Shown here piece by piece: positions 1 through 8,322 of a DNA stretch of 64,000 nucleotides (the first letter of the stretch is position 1; each line of letters opens with the position of its first letter). The notes under the pieces were generated by a model. The model made no database searches. It was not told where the DNA came from and saw nothing but the letters and a program-made list of their open reading frames with translations. Made by a program: the position numbers and the translations under genes. The stretch comes from Pseudoalteromonas lipolytica (GTDB lineage: Bacteria > Pseudomonadota > Gammaproteobacteria > Enterobacterales > Alteromonadaceae): NCBI RefSeq assembly GCF_001306915.1, contig NZ_LJTC01000010.1:62001-126000 (forward strand), given 5' to 3'.

Positions 1-1283
1 TAGATGATCTGTCTTTTTCATTTCAGTTATCAGATCGTATGGCAGCACTTAGAACTTTAGTTATAAGCAGAAAAGTACTTATTGCTGTCGCTAAGGAAAC
101 TAATTTAATCGCAGAAGATGCAACGCCAAAACAAGTTGAAGAAATTCATCAAAAGCTCTCTAAAGCTCTCTCTTTGTCATTAATCGGCGATGAATTAGTG
201 CGTATAAACTTTATATGGCACGACCAAAGTCAAATGAAACCTGTACTTGAAAAAGTGGTAGAGAAATTTATTGAACGCTTACTTGCGCCAACTAAAGCCT
301 CTTTAGATACGTCAGAACAATTTTTCTTTCAACAACTTGAAGGGTTACGCCAAGAGTTAGAAGTATCTGAAGAATCTCTTGCTAAATTTAAAAGCCAAAA
401 TAGCAATACATTACCAACGGTTTTACATAGCAACCGCGAAACATTCGATAAATTATTATCGGAAAAACAGCAGAAATTAATTGCTCTTTCTGGTGCTAAA
501 GCAAAGCTCAATGCACTAAAAAATAAAGTAGGGCAAGCTAATCCAATCCTAGGGAAGTTAGAAGAAAAAATTATTCGTACAGAATCTGAATTAAGTCTAC
601 TGCGCACTCGTTATACAGATAAGCACAGTAAAGTTATTGAAAAAACACGTACTTTAAAAAACTTAAAAGCGCGTCAGCAGTCATTACTTGAATCAAGCGA
701 AGATTTAGATACCTCGAATTTAGATCAACTTTGGCAAATGGTTAATACCTTGCCTTCGGGTGAAAATAAAGAATCCAGTGTATTGGTTTCTCAGCTGCTT
801 GCCTTAGAAGAGGCTAAAAATAACCTGCTTCAACAGGAACAAGAATTTGCAATGCTAGAAGAACAGGTAAAAGAGGTAAGCGAGAGATTGTTAATTACCA
901 GCGATGTAGAAAAACAGCTAAGAAAATTAGAACGAGATTACGAAGTTAAACAATCGTTGTACAAAGATATGTTAAGCCGATACGAAATGGCAAAAGTAAC
1001 AGGAAAACTTGTTAAATATGAAGGCCCAGACAAAGTAAAAACAATTGAACGCGCCTATAGCCCAACGCAACCAATCAATACCTCTTTAGTCATGACAATC
1101 GTGATTGGAGTTGTGCTTGGAATGTTTACAGGTGGAGCAAGTGTATTTGTTGCTTCACTTTGCGACAGCCATCTAAAAGATATTCAAACTATTGAAAAGC
1201 TTAGTAATGCACACGTAGTAACTGTCCTGCCAATTATAAACAGCAGTGCATCTAACAAGCATATTGAAGGAGAACCTTTATGA
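1..1283 (+). CDS. Polysaccharide co-polymerase / chain-length protein (SypO-like, GumC/Wzz family), 5' truncated
   Basis: Inner-membrane co-polymerase thought to set chain length or couple polymerisation with export. The reading frame is open from base 3 upstream of the first ATG (base 39), with residues DDLSFSFQLSD just before it, so the gene starts outside the window. The visible part has a periplasmic domain with long coiled coils (about residues 90-215 and 255-325 counted from the ATG), then a GNVR-like segment, then a transmembrane helix (about 352-376) and a short cytoplasmic tail. There is no tyrosine-kinase domain; that role would fall to the separate CpsD-like gene at 7611. It overlaps the next gene by ATGA. 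Family call is strong; SypO equivalence rests on context. Confidence 0.85.
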   Translation, partial: DDLSFSFQLSDRMAALRTLVISRKVLIAVAKETNLIAEDATPKQVEEIHQKLSKALSLSLIGDELVRINFIWHDQSQMKPVLEKVVEKFIERLLAPTKASLDTSEQFFFQQLEGLRQELEVSEESLAKFKSQNSNTLPTVLHSNRETFDKLLSEKQQKLIALSGAKAKLNALKNKVGQANPILGKLEEKIIRTESELSLLRTRYTDKHSKVIEKTRTLKNLKARQQSLLESSEDLDTSNLDQLWQMVNTLPSGENKESSVLVSQLLALEEAKNNLLQQEQEFAMLEEQVKEVSERLLITSDVEKQLRKLERDYEVKQSLYKDMLSRYEMAKVTGKLVKYEGPDKVKTIERAYSPTQPINTSLVMTIVIGVVLGMFTGGASVFVASLCDSHLKDIQTIEKLSNAHVVTVLPIINSSASNKHIEGEPL

Positions 1284-2356
1284 AGGTAATGCACTTAGTA
1301 CAGCATTTAGAAGTTGGCGGCCTAGAAAAAATGGCAATTACGCTATTAAAGAATAGTCAATATAGCCAAACAACCATCATCGTCTCGTTAGAAGGTGATA
1401 AGGAGTCCGCAATCAAACAATGGCCGGAACTTAGCAATTATAAAAGCAGTGTTTTTTGTTTAAATAAAGCACCTGGCTTTAAAGGTTCGGTTATAAAAAA
1501 ATTAAAGGCGCTTATAAAAGAGCAGCAAATAGATATTATTCATAGTCATCATATAGGTCCATTACTGTACGCTGGTATTGTGTGTTCATTAACAACTAAG
1601 CGTATTCGCCATGTTTCGACTATTCATGATGCTTGGTATTTAAACAATATTAAGCAACGTTTTTTCACCAGAGCTCTTAACTTATTAACACATATTCATT
1701 GGGTAGCAGATGCAAACATCGTAGCCAATGAGTTTCAATCAAAAACGTCAATCATACCTCAACAGACAATTTTAAATGGTATTGATTGCGAGCAATTTAA
1801 AGCAATAGATAAATCATGTGCACGCCAGCAGTTAAACTTACCAGAAAATGTTCAGTTGATCGGGTGTGCAGCCCGACTAATTGAAGGTAAAGGGCATAAA
1901 GACTTAATACATGCTCTCATTTATTTGCCTGAGAATTATCACCTTGTATTTGCAGGCGATGGTGACCAGAGAGATTTACTCCACAAAGCTGTTGAAAGCT
2001 ATGATTTAAAATCGCGAGTACATTTCTTAGGAAATATACACGACATGAGAGTTTTTTACTCTAGCATCGATGTTATGTGTCTATATTCGAAACGAGAAGG
2101 TCTGCCCCTGTCTATCATTGAAGCGATGTCATGTGGAGTACCTATTGTCGCATCTGATGTAGGTGGTATTCACGAAGTTGTAACTGATAAAGAGGGGGAA
2201 TTGATTGCAGCAAATAACTACAAGCTAATTGCCCCTGCAATATTACGTACTTTGCAATTACCAAACGGAAATCCTATTCGTCATCATGCTATTGCTGTTG
2301 CTGATGCACGGACCATGAGTAGTCAATATGACAATTTATACACAGCGTTAGCGTGA
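1280..2356 (+). CDS. GT4-family glycosyltransferase (SypP-like)
   Basis: A GT-B fold retaining glycosyltransferase of 358 aa, presumably adding a sugar to the lipid-linked repeat unit on the cytoplasmic side. The N-terminal glycine loop (HLVQHLEVGGLEK, about 6-18) and the C-terminal donor-binding E-x7-E region (EGLPLSIIEAMSCGVPIV, around residues 274-291) are typical of GT4. No membrane helix is obvious. It starts on the ATGA overlap with the upstream co-polymerase gene and ends 9 bases before the following gene, so these are translationally linked. Donor and acceptor sugars cannot be read from the sequence. Confidence 0.9.
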   Translation: MKVMHLVQHLEVGGLEKMAITLLKNSQYSQTTIIVSLEGDKESAIKQWPELSNYKSSVFCLNKAPGFKGSVIKKLKALIKEQQIDIIHSHHIGPLLYAGIVCSLTTKRIRHVSTIHDAWYLNNIKQRFFTRALNLLTHIHWVADANIVANEFQSKTSIIPQQTILNGIDCEQFKAIDKSCARQQLNLPENVQLIGCAARLIEGKGHKDLIHALIYLPENYHLVFAGDGDQRDLLHKAVESYDLKSRVHFLGNIHDMRVFYSSIDVMCLYSKREGLPLSIIEAMSCGVPIVASDVGGIHEVVTDKEGELIAANNYKLIAPAILRTLQLPNGNPIRHHAIAVADARTMSSQYDNLYTALA

Positions 2357-2365
2357 TGGGAGGCT

Positions 2366-4201
2366 ATGATGACAATTTTCAGTATCGTATTTTTAGTATT
2401 AGTATTCGTTGCAATTTACCACCATGTTGGATATCCAATCATGGTTAATTGGGCTGCAAAAAGTCACAAATCTAAACACAAAAATAGCAAGGCTGACCCT
2501 AAAACCTATCAGCCAAATATTGGTATTTTAATGTGCGCGTATAACGAACAAGACCACATAGCAGAAAAGTTACATAACTTAGCCTCATTGTTATATGACA
2601 ATGATCATTACAGCATACATGTCTATTTTGATGGTTGCACAGATGCGACGGTGAACAGAGCTTATGAGGCTCAACGTGTTTTACTGAGCCATGGTGTGCA
2701 ATGTTTTTTCCATGTTAGGGAAGAGAACAAAGGTAAAGTGCATGGATTAAATACATTAATGGGGTTAGCTAAATTTCAAAATGATATTTTATTGTTCACT
2801 GACGTGAGCGCGCTATTGAGCATTGATGCTTTAAATAAGGTCGCCGATAAATTTAGTAATCCAAAAGTTGCAATTTCTACGGGAGTGTACACACTTGATG
2901 ATAGGGCTCCAGATGCACAAAAAGCATATTGGAAGTATCAAAATCAGGTAAAACTATCTGAGTCCGAGCTAGGTGCAGTAATTGGTGTGCCTGGTGCCAT
3001 GTTTGCGATGCGTTCAACATCGGCAATAGAGCTTGATGATAACACTATTAATGATGACTTTATTTTATCTATGAATGCGCTTGCACAAGGTGGTAAGGCA
3101 GTATTAGATGAAGACGTTGTTATTTATGAGCGTGAATGCGATTTACAACAAGAAGACTACAAACGTCGTATCCGCCTTGGAGCAGGGAATTGGCAACAAA
3201 TTAAGTCCCTAAAACAGCTTCTAAAGCCTCAACTTGGTTGGACGAGTTTAAACTTTTTTTCGCATAAAGTACTGCGCGGCGTGATGCCGATTATCTTAGC
3301 GTGTATCTACTTGTGTATTTTATTCGAAGCTGCATTCATGAAAACCACATGGGCAGTGTTTTTAGCCATAGGCATTTTAAGCTTACACGGTGTTGAGCTG
3401 TTAAAGAGTGTTTTTAATATTAAAATACGCGTACCCATTTTGGATAAAGTAAACTATATTTTAAACAGTTATTTTCTGTCTTTATATGGAATTATACGCT
3501 ACGAGCTAGGGTACTTTAATGCCCCTTGGCGACGTGTGAGGGATAACAATGTGAATCGTTCTTCTTGTGAGATATCTGGTAAGTCGCTTGTGAAGGTTAT
3601 AAAGCGTGGCTGTGATGTTATCGGTGCATTAGTTGCAATCGCTCTCGTTTGGCCCATTTGTTTATTTGCCGCTATCGCAATTAAATTAACTTCTAAAGGC
3701 CCGATTATTTTTAGCCAACTTCGTGTCGGTGAAAGCTCAGATGACTTTGTCAAATTATTTAATGTATATAAGTTTCGCTCTATGGTTGTTGATGCTGAAT
3801 TAAAATCAGGTGCCGTATGGGCGAGTAAGGATGATCCACGAATTACTCCTATTGGCAGATTTATGAGAAAAACGCGTATTGATGAGTTACCGCAATTAAT
3901 AAACGTTCTTAAAGGGGATATGTCATTAATTGGTCCAAGACCAGAGCGTCCAGTTTTCTATGCAAAATTAGAAAAAAATATCCCCTATTTTTGTCAACGA
4001 ACTTATGGCGTAAAACCTGGTATTTCGGGTCTTGCCCAAGTAATGAATGGCTACGACGAATCAATAGAAGATGCTCGCAGTAAAATTGGTTGGGATTATG
4101 CTTATTCACTTAGTATGTCTACGCCATTAGCATGGCTAAAATTAGAATGCTCAATAATTGTCAAAACGCTAATGGTTGTTTTTACAGGAAAAGGCCAATA
4201 G
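2366..4201 (+). CDS. Fused GT2 glycosyltransferase and undecaprenyl-phosphate sugar transferase (SypQ-SypR-like fusion)
   Basis: One 611-aa chain carries two enzymes. Residues ~1-30 are a membrane helix; ~48-280 are a GT2 domain (CAYNEQ, DGCTDAT, FTDVSALLS, NDDFILSM, and a Q/RxxRW-like RIRLGAGNW). After two membrane helices (~300-345) the C-terminal third (~405-605) is a bacterial sugar transferase of the WcaJ/WbaP type, with its own helix, KFRSM, DELPQLINVLKGDMSLIGPRPERP and a PGISGLAQV motif. Such transferases load the first sugar phosphate onto undecaprenyl phosphate. In V. fischeri these are separate proteins, SypQ and SypR. Two ATGs are in tandem; the second (2369) has better spacing from GGGAGG. 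No stop or frameshift separates the halves. Confidence 0.9.
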   Translation: MMTIFSIVFLVLVFVAIYHHVGYPIMVNWAAKSHKSKHKNSKADPKTYQPNIGILMCAYNEQDHIAEKLHNLASLLYDNDHYSIHVYFDGCTDATVNRAYEAQRVLLSHGVQCFFHVREENKGKVHGLNTLMGLAKFQNDILLFTDVSALLSIDALNKVADKFSNPKVAISTGVYTLDDRAPDAQKAYWKYQNQVKLSESELGAVIGVPGAMFAMRSTSAIELDDNTINDDFILSMNALAQGGKAVLDEDVVIYERECDLQQEDYKRRIRLGAGNWQQIKSLKQLLKPQLGWTSLNFFSHKVLRGVMPIILACIYLCILFEAAFMKTTWAVFLAIGILSLHGVELLKSVFNIKIRVPILDKVNYILNSYFLSLYGIIRYELGYFNAPWRRVRDNNVNRSSCEISGKSLVKVIKRGCDVIGALVAIALVWPICLFAAIAIKLTSKGPIIFSQLRVGESSDDFVKLFNVYKFRSMVVDAELKSGAVWASKDDPRITPIGRFMRKTRIDELPQLINVLKGDMSLIGPRPERPVFYAKLEKNIPYFCQRTYGVKPGISGLAQVMNGYDESIEDARSKIGWDYAYSLSMSTPLAWLKLECSIIVKTLMVVFTGKGQ

Positions 4202-4219
4202 TTTTATGGTCAAAATCAG

Positions 4220-4264
4220 TTGCATAATGCAAATTAATTCTTATAAATTAATTGCATTATGCAC
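4220..4264. promoter_or_regulatory. Tandem palindromic sites upstream of the STAS gene, likely enhancer sites for the sigma-54 activator
   Basis: Two near-identical palindromes, TTGCATAATGCAA (4220-4232) and TTGCATTATGCAC (4252-4264), have centres 32 bp apart (about three helical turns) and together form a larger inverted repeat through the AATTAATT stretches between them. They lie 40-85 bp upstream of a sigma-54-type promoter, the usual place for NtrC-family enhancers. A related TTGCATTATGCGA sits upstream of the hybrid kinase gene at 13686. A transcription terminator for the preceding gene is an alternative reading, but there is no T-run. Confidence 0.5.
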
Positions 4265-4303
4265 AAAGTAAATAAAAACTTAAAATTATCAATATCTTAT
4301 ATT

Positions 4304-4320
4304 CTGGCATTTAAGTTGTA
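4304..4320 (+). promoter_or_regulatory. Sigma-54-type -24/-12 promoter of the STAS-OmpA-SLBB operon
   Basis: CTGGCATTTAAGTTGTA aligns with the consensus YTGGCACGRNNNTTGCW with exact spacing; it keeps the -24 GG and has TTGT in place of TTGC at -12. It lies 39 bp upstream of the ATG at 4360. The locus encodes a sigma-54-dependent activator (9881), which fits. Confidence 0.6.
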
Positions 4321-4359
4321 ACAGTAAGATTAACCAAACCATCTTAAAGGTAGAAAATC

Positions 4360-4680
4360 ATGACTAATACAACTAAATCTGATGCAAATACCACATTCAT
4401 CACTTTACCAAATGATTTCTCTGGCTTAGCAGTCGATAGCTTCAAAGATCAGTTCGAAACGGTAGCCACGAGTGAACAATTAAATGTGGTTCTGGATTTT
4501 AGTGACACCACCTTCATCGACTCCTCAGGTATTGGTGCGATGGTATTTTTATATAAACGAATTGAGAAAAAAGGCCAAAAGCTTTCTTTACTGAACGTTT
4601 CAGGTCAACCACATAAATTAATGAGTTTACTAAGAGTAGATAAAACCATCCCATTCATTGAGCAAGCTGACATCGCGTGA
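4360..4680 (+). CDS. sypA: STAS-domain anti-sigma-factor-antagonist-like protein (SypA-like)
   Basis: A single STAS domain of 106 aa. The phosphorylatable serine region is FIDSSGIGAMV (D54-S55-S56-G57). In partner switching such a protein is phosphorylated by an RsbW-like kinase and dephosphorylated by a PP2C phosphatase; both activities are predicted in the protein at 8323. In V. fischeri, SypA is required for biofilm formation and SypE controls its phosphorylation. It is the first gene after a sigma-54-type promoter and is followed 8 bases later by the OmpA-like lipoprotein gene. The family call is secure; the Syp role is inferred from the neighbourhood. Confidence 0.88.
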   Translation: MTNTTKSDANTTFITLPNDFSGLAVDSFKDQFETVATSEQLNVVLDFSDTTFIDSSGIGAMVFLYKRIEKKGQKLSLLNVSGQPHKLMSLLRVDKTIPFIEQADIA

Positions 4681-4688
4681 GGTGAGTT

Positions 4689-5546
4689 ATGAAGCACATA
4701 CTAATAACAGTTTTACTGATTATAATTGGCGGATGTGCTTCTTGGCCTGATGAAGGACAAGGAGGCTGGGCCGAAAAATACCAAAATTACCCATTAACCG
4801 ATGAACAAAATGAGCTTATTTACGATACACAAGAAACAGTGGTTTTGAGTGAGTTCGAACATCACGTTTTGAAATTAGATTTGTTGAAAGCTCAAGGCAT
4901 CAAACAATGTATGCCCGCTCAATTGCTTAAAGCTCAAATTTATGAAAATCGTATACGTCGTTTAATCGCAGCCCAAATGTGGGAAGACGCAGAGCATGAT
5001 CTTTTGATCCATTACCACGGCCTAAACCAGTTATCAAAACACTTTGAAACAGTTAATGCGATGACGCAATGTGCTGGCCCAACGGAAAATGAGCAGGTGA
5101 TGACTGCATCATTGAAAGAGCAGATCACTGAGCTGCTAAATAGTGACAATCAATTCTCTTTTAATGACTTTCAAGTAACACCTAAATACATCTCTCGATT
5201 ATCACAAGCGGCTGACTTAATAAAACAAGTAGATAAAATCAACTTATTACTAGTAGGGCATACAGATATTAGCGGGCAACAAACCAATAACTATGAATTA
5301 GCATTGAAACGTGCAGAGACGGTTAAACATTGGTTAGGAATTTACGGGGTTAATCCAGCTACGATTACAACGCTCACACAAGGTAGTTTATCACCTTATA
5401 GCAATGAGCTCGACTCAAATGCTAAACGCCACTCAGATAGACGTGTAGAAGCGATAGTTATTGATATTACTGACAAAGATACGAACAAAAAAGTACATGC
5501 ATTATCCAGTTGGACCAAAGTTTTAAATGGTCCTAAGGGGCAATAA
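4689..5546 (+). CDS. OmpA-family lipoprotein (SypB-like)
   Basis: A 285-aa outer-membrane lipoprotein candidate. The N-terminus has a hydrophobic segment ending in the lipobox IIGGC (Cys16). Residues ~30-145 have no recognisable domain. Residues ~150-262 form an OmpA/MotB-type peptidoglycan-binding domain (FNDFQVTPKYISRL, VGHTDISG, NYELALKRAETVKHWL, SDRRVEAIV). It probably anchors or positions the export channel to the cell wall. It lies between the STAS gene and the SLBB export gene, matching the position of sypB in Vibrio. Confidence 0.85.
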   Translation: MKHILITVLLIIIGGCASWPDEGQGGWAEKYQNYPLTDEQNELIYDTQETVVLSEFEHHVLKLDLLKAQGIKQCMPAQLLKAQIYENRIRRLIAAQMWEDAEHDLLIHYHGLNQLSKHFETVNAMTQCAGPTENEQVMTASLKEQITELLNSDNQFSFNDFQVTPKYISRLSQAADLIKQVDKINLLLVGHTDISGQQTNNYELALKRAETVKHWLGIYGVNPATITTLTQGSLSPYSNELDSNAKRHSDRRVEAIVIDITDKDTNKKVHALSSWTKVLNGPKGQ

Positions 5547-5547
5547 T

Positions 5548-7614
5548 ATGAAACAATTAATTTTAATATGCTTACTTATGTTCTCAACACTCGCTGTTGC
5601 AGAGCAAGTTCAAGTCGGAAACAAAATATATTTATACTTACCGGGTGAAGTAGAGTTTGATGAACCATTTGAAGTTGCCAAAGATGGCACCATCACTTTA
5701 CCTGAGCTTGGTAAGATTAAAGTAACTGGCGCTGAACTTGCTGAAATTGAACAGCAACTACGTGCTGCATTAAGCGAAGTCTATGTTGCGATGGACGATT
5801 TTTATGTCGAAATTCGTTCTAGAGATATTTTTATTAATGTTATGGGTTATGTGAACGACCCATCTCAAGTCAGTATTCCCCGTGATGGTAATATCCAAAT
5901 GGTCATTGCACGTGCAGGTGGCTTGAAACCAGGGGCACAGCTAGACAGACTACAAATTCGTCGCGGTAACGATGTAATAGAATTCAATTACAAAGCCTAT
6001 TTAGATTCAGGCAACATTGACTTATTACCCCAATTACAAAGTGCCGACACAGTATTCGTACCTGTATCACCACTATTAGGCAATGTACAAATCGATTTTG
6101 ATGCGCAAACATTAAGTGCATCCGGTGATGCCAGCGATAATAGTGCAATCACCTTACTTGGTGAAGTCCACAATCCAGGTAGTTTTTCATTCAAAGAAAA
6201 TATGAGTGTATTAGATGCATTGATGCGAGCTGAAGGCGTAACTCGCTACGCAGATGTAACCAAAATTCGCGTTATCGTAGACAAAACACCTGTTGTTTTT
6301 GACCTAAAAGCGTATTTGGATAAACCTAACAACGATACAATGCCTGCATTAAAAGCTGGTTCTACGATTTACGTGCCTATCATGGTTGATGATGTAAACA
6401 CTACATCACGTACCGTCTACATCATGGGTGAAGTACAAAAGCCGGGTGCTTATGAGGCCGGCGATAGTACCAGCTTTTTAGATATTCTTGCGAATGCCGG
6501 CGGGCCGACTCGCTTTGCAGAAACTCGCCAGATTAAGATTTTAACGCCATCGGGCGAAAGTATTTTATTCGATCTGCAAGGCTACAGTGAAGGAATTGTG
6601 ACTGTAAAAGTGCCTAACTTAAACCCAGGAGATGTGATTTTTGTTCCAGAAAAGACTGACCAAAATGAAAAAAGTTGGTTGAAAGTGCCACCAAAACGCG
6701 CAATTAAAATTATCGGCGCAATCCAATCACCGGGCCGTTATGAATGGAGTCCCGAAATGGATTTCACAGATTTACTTGCGCATGCAGGCGGGCCAACTAA
6801 AGGCGCAAATATCAATGATATAAAGATCGTTCGTAACGGTGAAGTCACTAAACGTTTCGATTTAGAGCAGTATACAATTAATGATGCAGGAAACTATGAA
6901 TTACCCAACTTGATTGCTGGCGACACTATCATTGTTGAGGAACTGCCAGTTGATCCTGCTGATAATAAATCGCAATGGATCCGCCAAGAATCAAGTAAAT
7001 CTATTTATATAATGGGGCAAGTTGGTTCTCCTGGCCGCTATGCATTTAATACCAATATGCATTTTATTGATATTTTAGCCGCGGCTGATGGTCCTACAGA
7101 TAATGCAGATTTACGTAATATTCGTATTACCCATCGTAATGGAAACACTGCAAAGGTTAGTAAGTTAAACCTCGCACTTTATTTTGAAACAGGCGATGAA
7201 ACACTGTTTCCACACGTTTTACCAGGCGATACCATCTACATTCCTGAAAAAGATAAAGATTGGTTACGTACCCCTAAAGAGCAAGTAGTGCGTATTATGG
7301 GGGCTGTTGAAAAGCCTGGTCGTTACAGCTTTGATGACACTATGACGGTACTTGACGTACTAGCAGAAGCAGGCGGTCCATCAAGCTCTGCACTCATAGA
7401 CAAAATTGTGGTGGTTAATCATTCATGCTGTAAAGAGCAGTCTCGTGTATTTGATTTAGAAGAGTTTGTTAAGAATCCGAATTCAGCGTATATCCCTGTG
7501 TTACGTGCCGGCGATACGCTTTATGTGCCAGATAAAGGTCAGGATTTAATTAGCCAATTTAAATCTAACTTTCTCGACTTCATAACAGTAATCGCTTTAG
7601 TGGTGGGCCTATGA
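5548..7614 (+). CDS. Polysaccharide export protein with a Poly_export domain and six SLBB repeats (SypC-like)
   Basis: A 688-aa periplasmic/outer-membrane export protein. The start chosen is ATG 5548, after AAGGGG and immediately followed by a signal peptide (MKQLILICLLMFSTLAVA); an upstream in-frame start at 5527 lies inside the previous gene. A Poly_export domain (~20-100) is followed by six SLBB-type repeats, each recognisable by a G-x-[FY]-x-[FW] start and an AGG/ADGP turn (e.g. ANAGGPTRFAE, AHAGGPTKGAN, AEAGGPSSSAL). The protein ends in a hydrophobic stretch (FLDFITVIALVVGL). Unlike Wza there is no lipobox cysteine. It overlaps the next gene by ATGA. Confidence 0.88.
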   Translation: MKQLILICLLMFSTLAVAEQVQVGNKIYLYLPGEVEFDEPFEVAKDGTITLPELGKIKVTGAELAEIEQQLRAALSEVYVAMDDFYVEIRSRDIFINVMGYVNDPSQVSIPRDGNIQMVIARAGGLKPGAQLDRLQIRRGNDVIEFNYKAYLDSGNIDLLPQLQSADTVFVPVSPLLGNVQIDFDAQTLSASGDASDNSAITLLGEVHNPGSFSFKENMSVLDALMRAEGVTRYADVTKIRVIVDKTPVVFDLKAYLDKPNNDTMPALKAGSTIYVPIMVDDVNTTSRTVYIMGEVQKPGAYEAGDSTSFLDILANAGGPTRFAETRQIKILTPSGESILFDLQGYSEGIVTVKVPNLNPGDVIFVPEKTDQNEKSWLKVPPKRAIKIIGAIQSPGRYEWSPEMDFTDLLAHAGGPTKGANINDIKIVRNGEVTKRFDLEQYTINDAGNYELPNLIAGDTIIVEELPVDPADNKSQWIRQESSKSIYIMGQVGSPGRYAFNTNMHFIDILAAADGPTDNADLRNIRITHRNGNTAKVSKLNLALYFETGDETLFPHVLPGDTIYIPEKDKDWLRTPKEQVVRIMGAVEKPGRYSFDDTMTVLDVLAEAGGPSSSALIDKIVVVNHSCCKEQSRVFDLEEFVKNPNSAYIPVLRAGDTLYVPDKGQDLISQFKSNFLDFITVIALVVGL

Positions 7615-8315
7615 AAATGATACCTTCTCAATACCAAGAGCTTGAAGCAGTTTGTAATGAAATTGATAACCTTAAAGCTCGCTGTATTTGTTTTATATCT
7701 TTAACAGGAAGTGAGGGTTCAACTTCCTTATGTACTAGCGTTGCAACAAGACTATGCAATCAATCAAAAAAAGTTTTGATCATTGATTTGAACCCAATTT
7801 CGCCTTTTAAACTTGATCAGAACCAAAGTACTGACGTTGGGCCATGGTGCTTTAGTGATATAAGTTGTCAATTGAATATTATTAGCACAGATCACGTTGA
7901 TATTTTAACTATGCAGCATCTAAATGAGCTGGAATCAGTTAAAAACAAATCAATCCTAAACGATGCAATTGAACGAATAAAACAAGAATATGACTATGTG
8001 TTTATTGATATGAGCCCAGCACTTAAGTGTAATCGAGGCAATGTACCATTACATGCGCTAAGCTTATGTACTGACATGACATTTTTGACTGTTTCATTAG
8101 GTTTAAATGATGAAGAAGCACTGTGCCATGGCATTACAAATCTAGAGCAAGCAGGATTGACTGAGATTAAAATTGTAGTCGCACAGCATAACTTTGCTCC
8201 ACTGGGTACACGTTTGATTGAGTCACTTAAAACGCGCCAACATAAATGGCCTAAACTTTCTAATTACCTAATAAATAAAATAATTAAACAACGTTGGTTG
8301 TTTACTGCATATTGA
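7611..8315 (+). CDS. CpsD/CapB-like exopolysaccharide ATPase with degenerate Walker A (SypD-like)
   Basis: A 234-aa ParA/MinD-fold protein of the bacterial tyrosine-kinase (CpsD, Wzc C-terminal) type that normally partners a co-polymerase. The Walker A' motif (KVLIIDLNP) and Walker B (YVFIDMSPA) are present. The P-loop, however, reads LTGSEGSTSL (residues 31-40), where the invariant lysine of GKS/T is replaced. The C-terminus lacks a tyrosine cluster. ATP hydrolysis and autophosphorylation are therefore doubtful; it may be a regulatory pseudo-ATPase. It overlaps the SLBB gene by ATGA and precedes the SypE-like gene by 7 bases. Confidence 0.8.
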   Translation: MKMIPSQYQELEAVCNEIDNLKARCICFISLTGSEGSTSLCTSVATRLCNQSKKVLIIDLNPISPFKLDQNQSTDVGPWCFSDISCQLNIISTDHVDILTMQHLNELESVKNKSILNDAIERIKQEYDYVFIDMSPALKCNRGNVPLHALSLCTDMTFLTVSLGLNDEEALCHGITNLEQAGLTEIKIVVAQHNFAPLGTRLIESLKTRQHKWPKLSNYLINKIIKQRWLFTAY

Positions 8316-8322
8316 GAGACAA

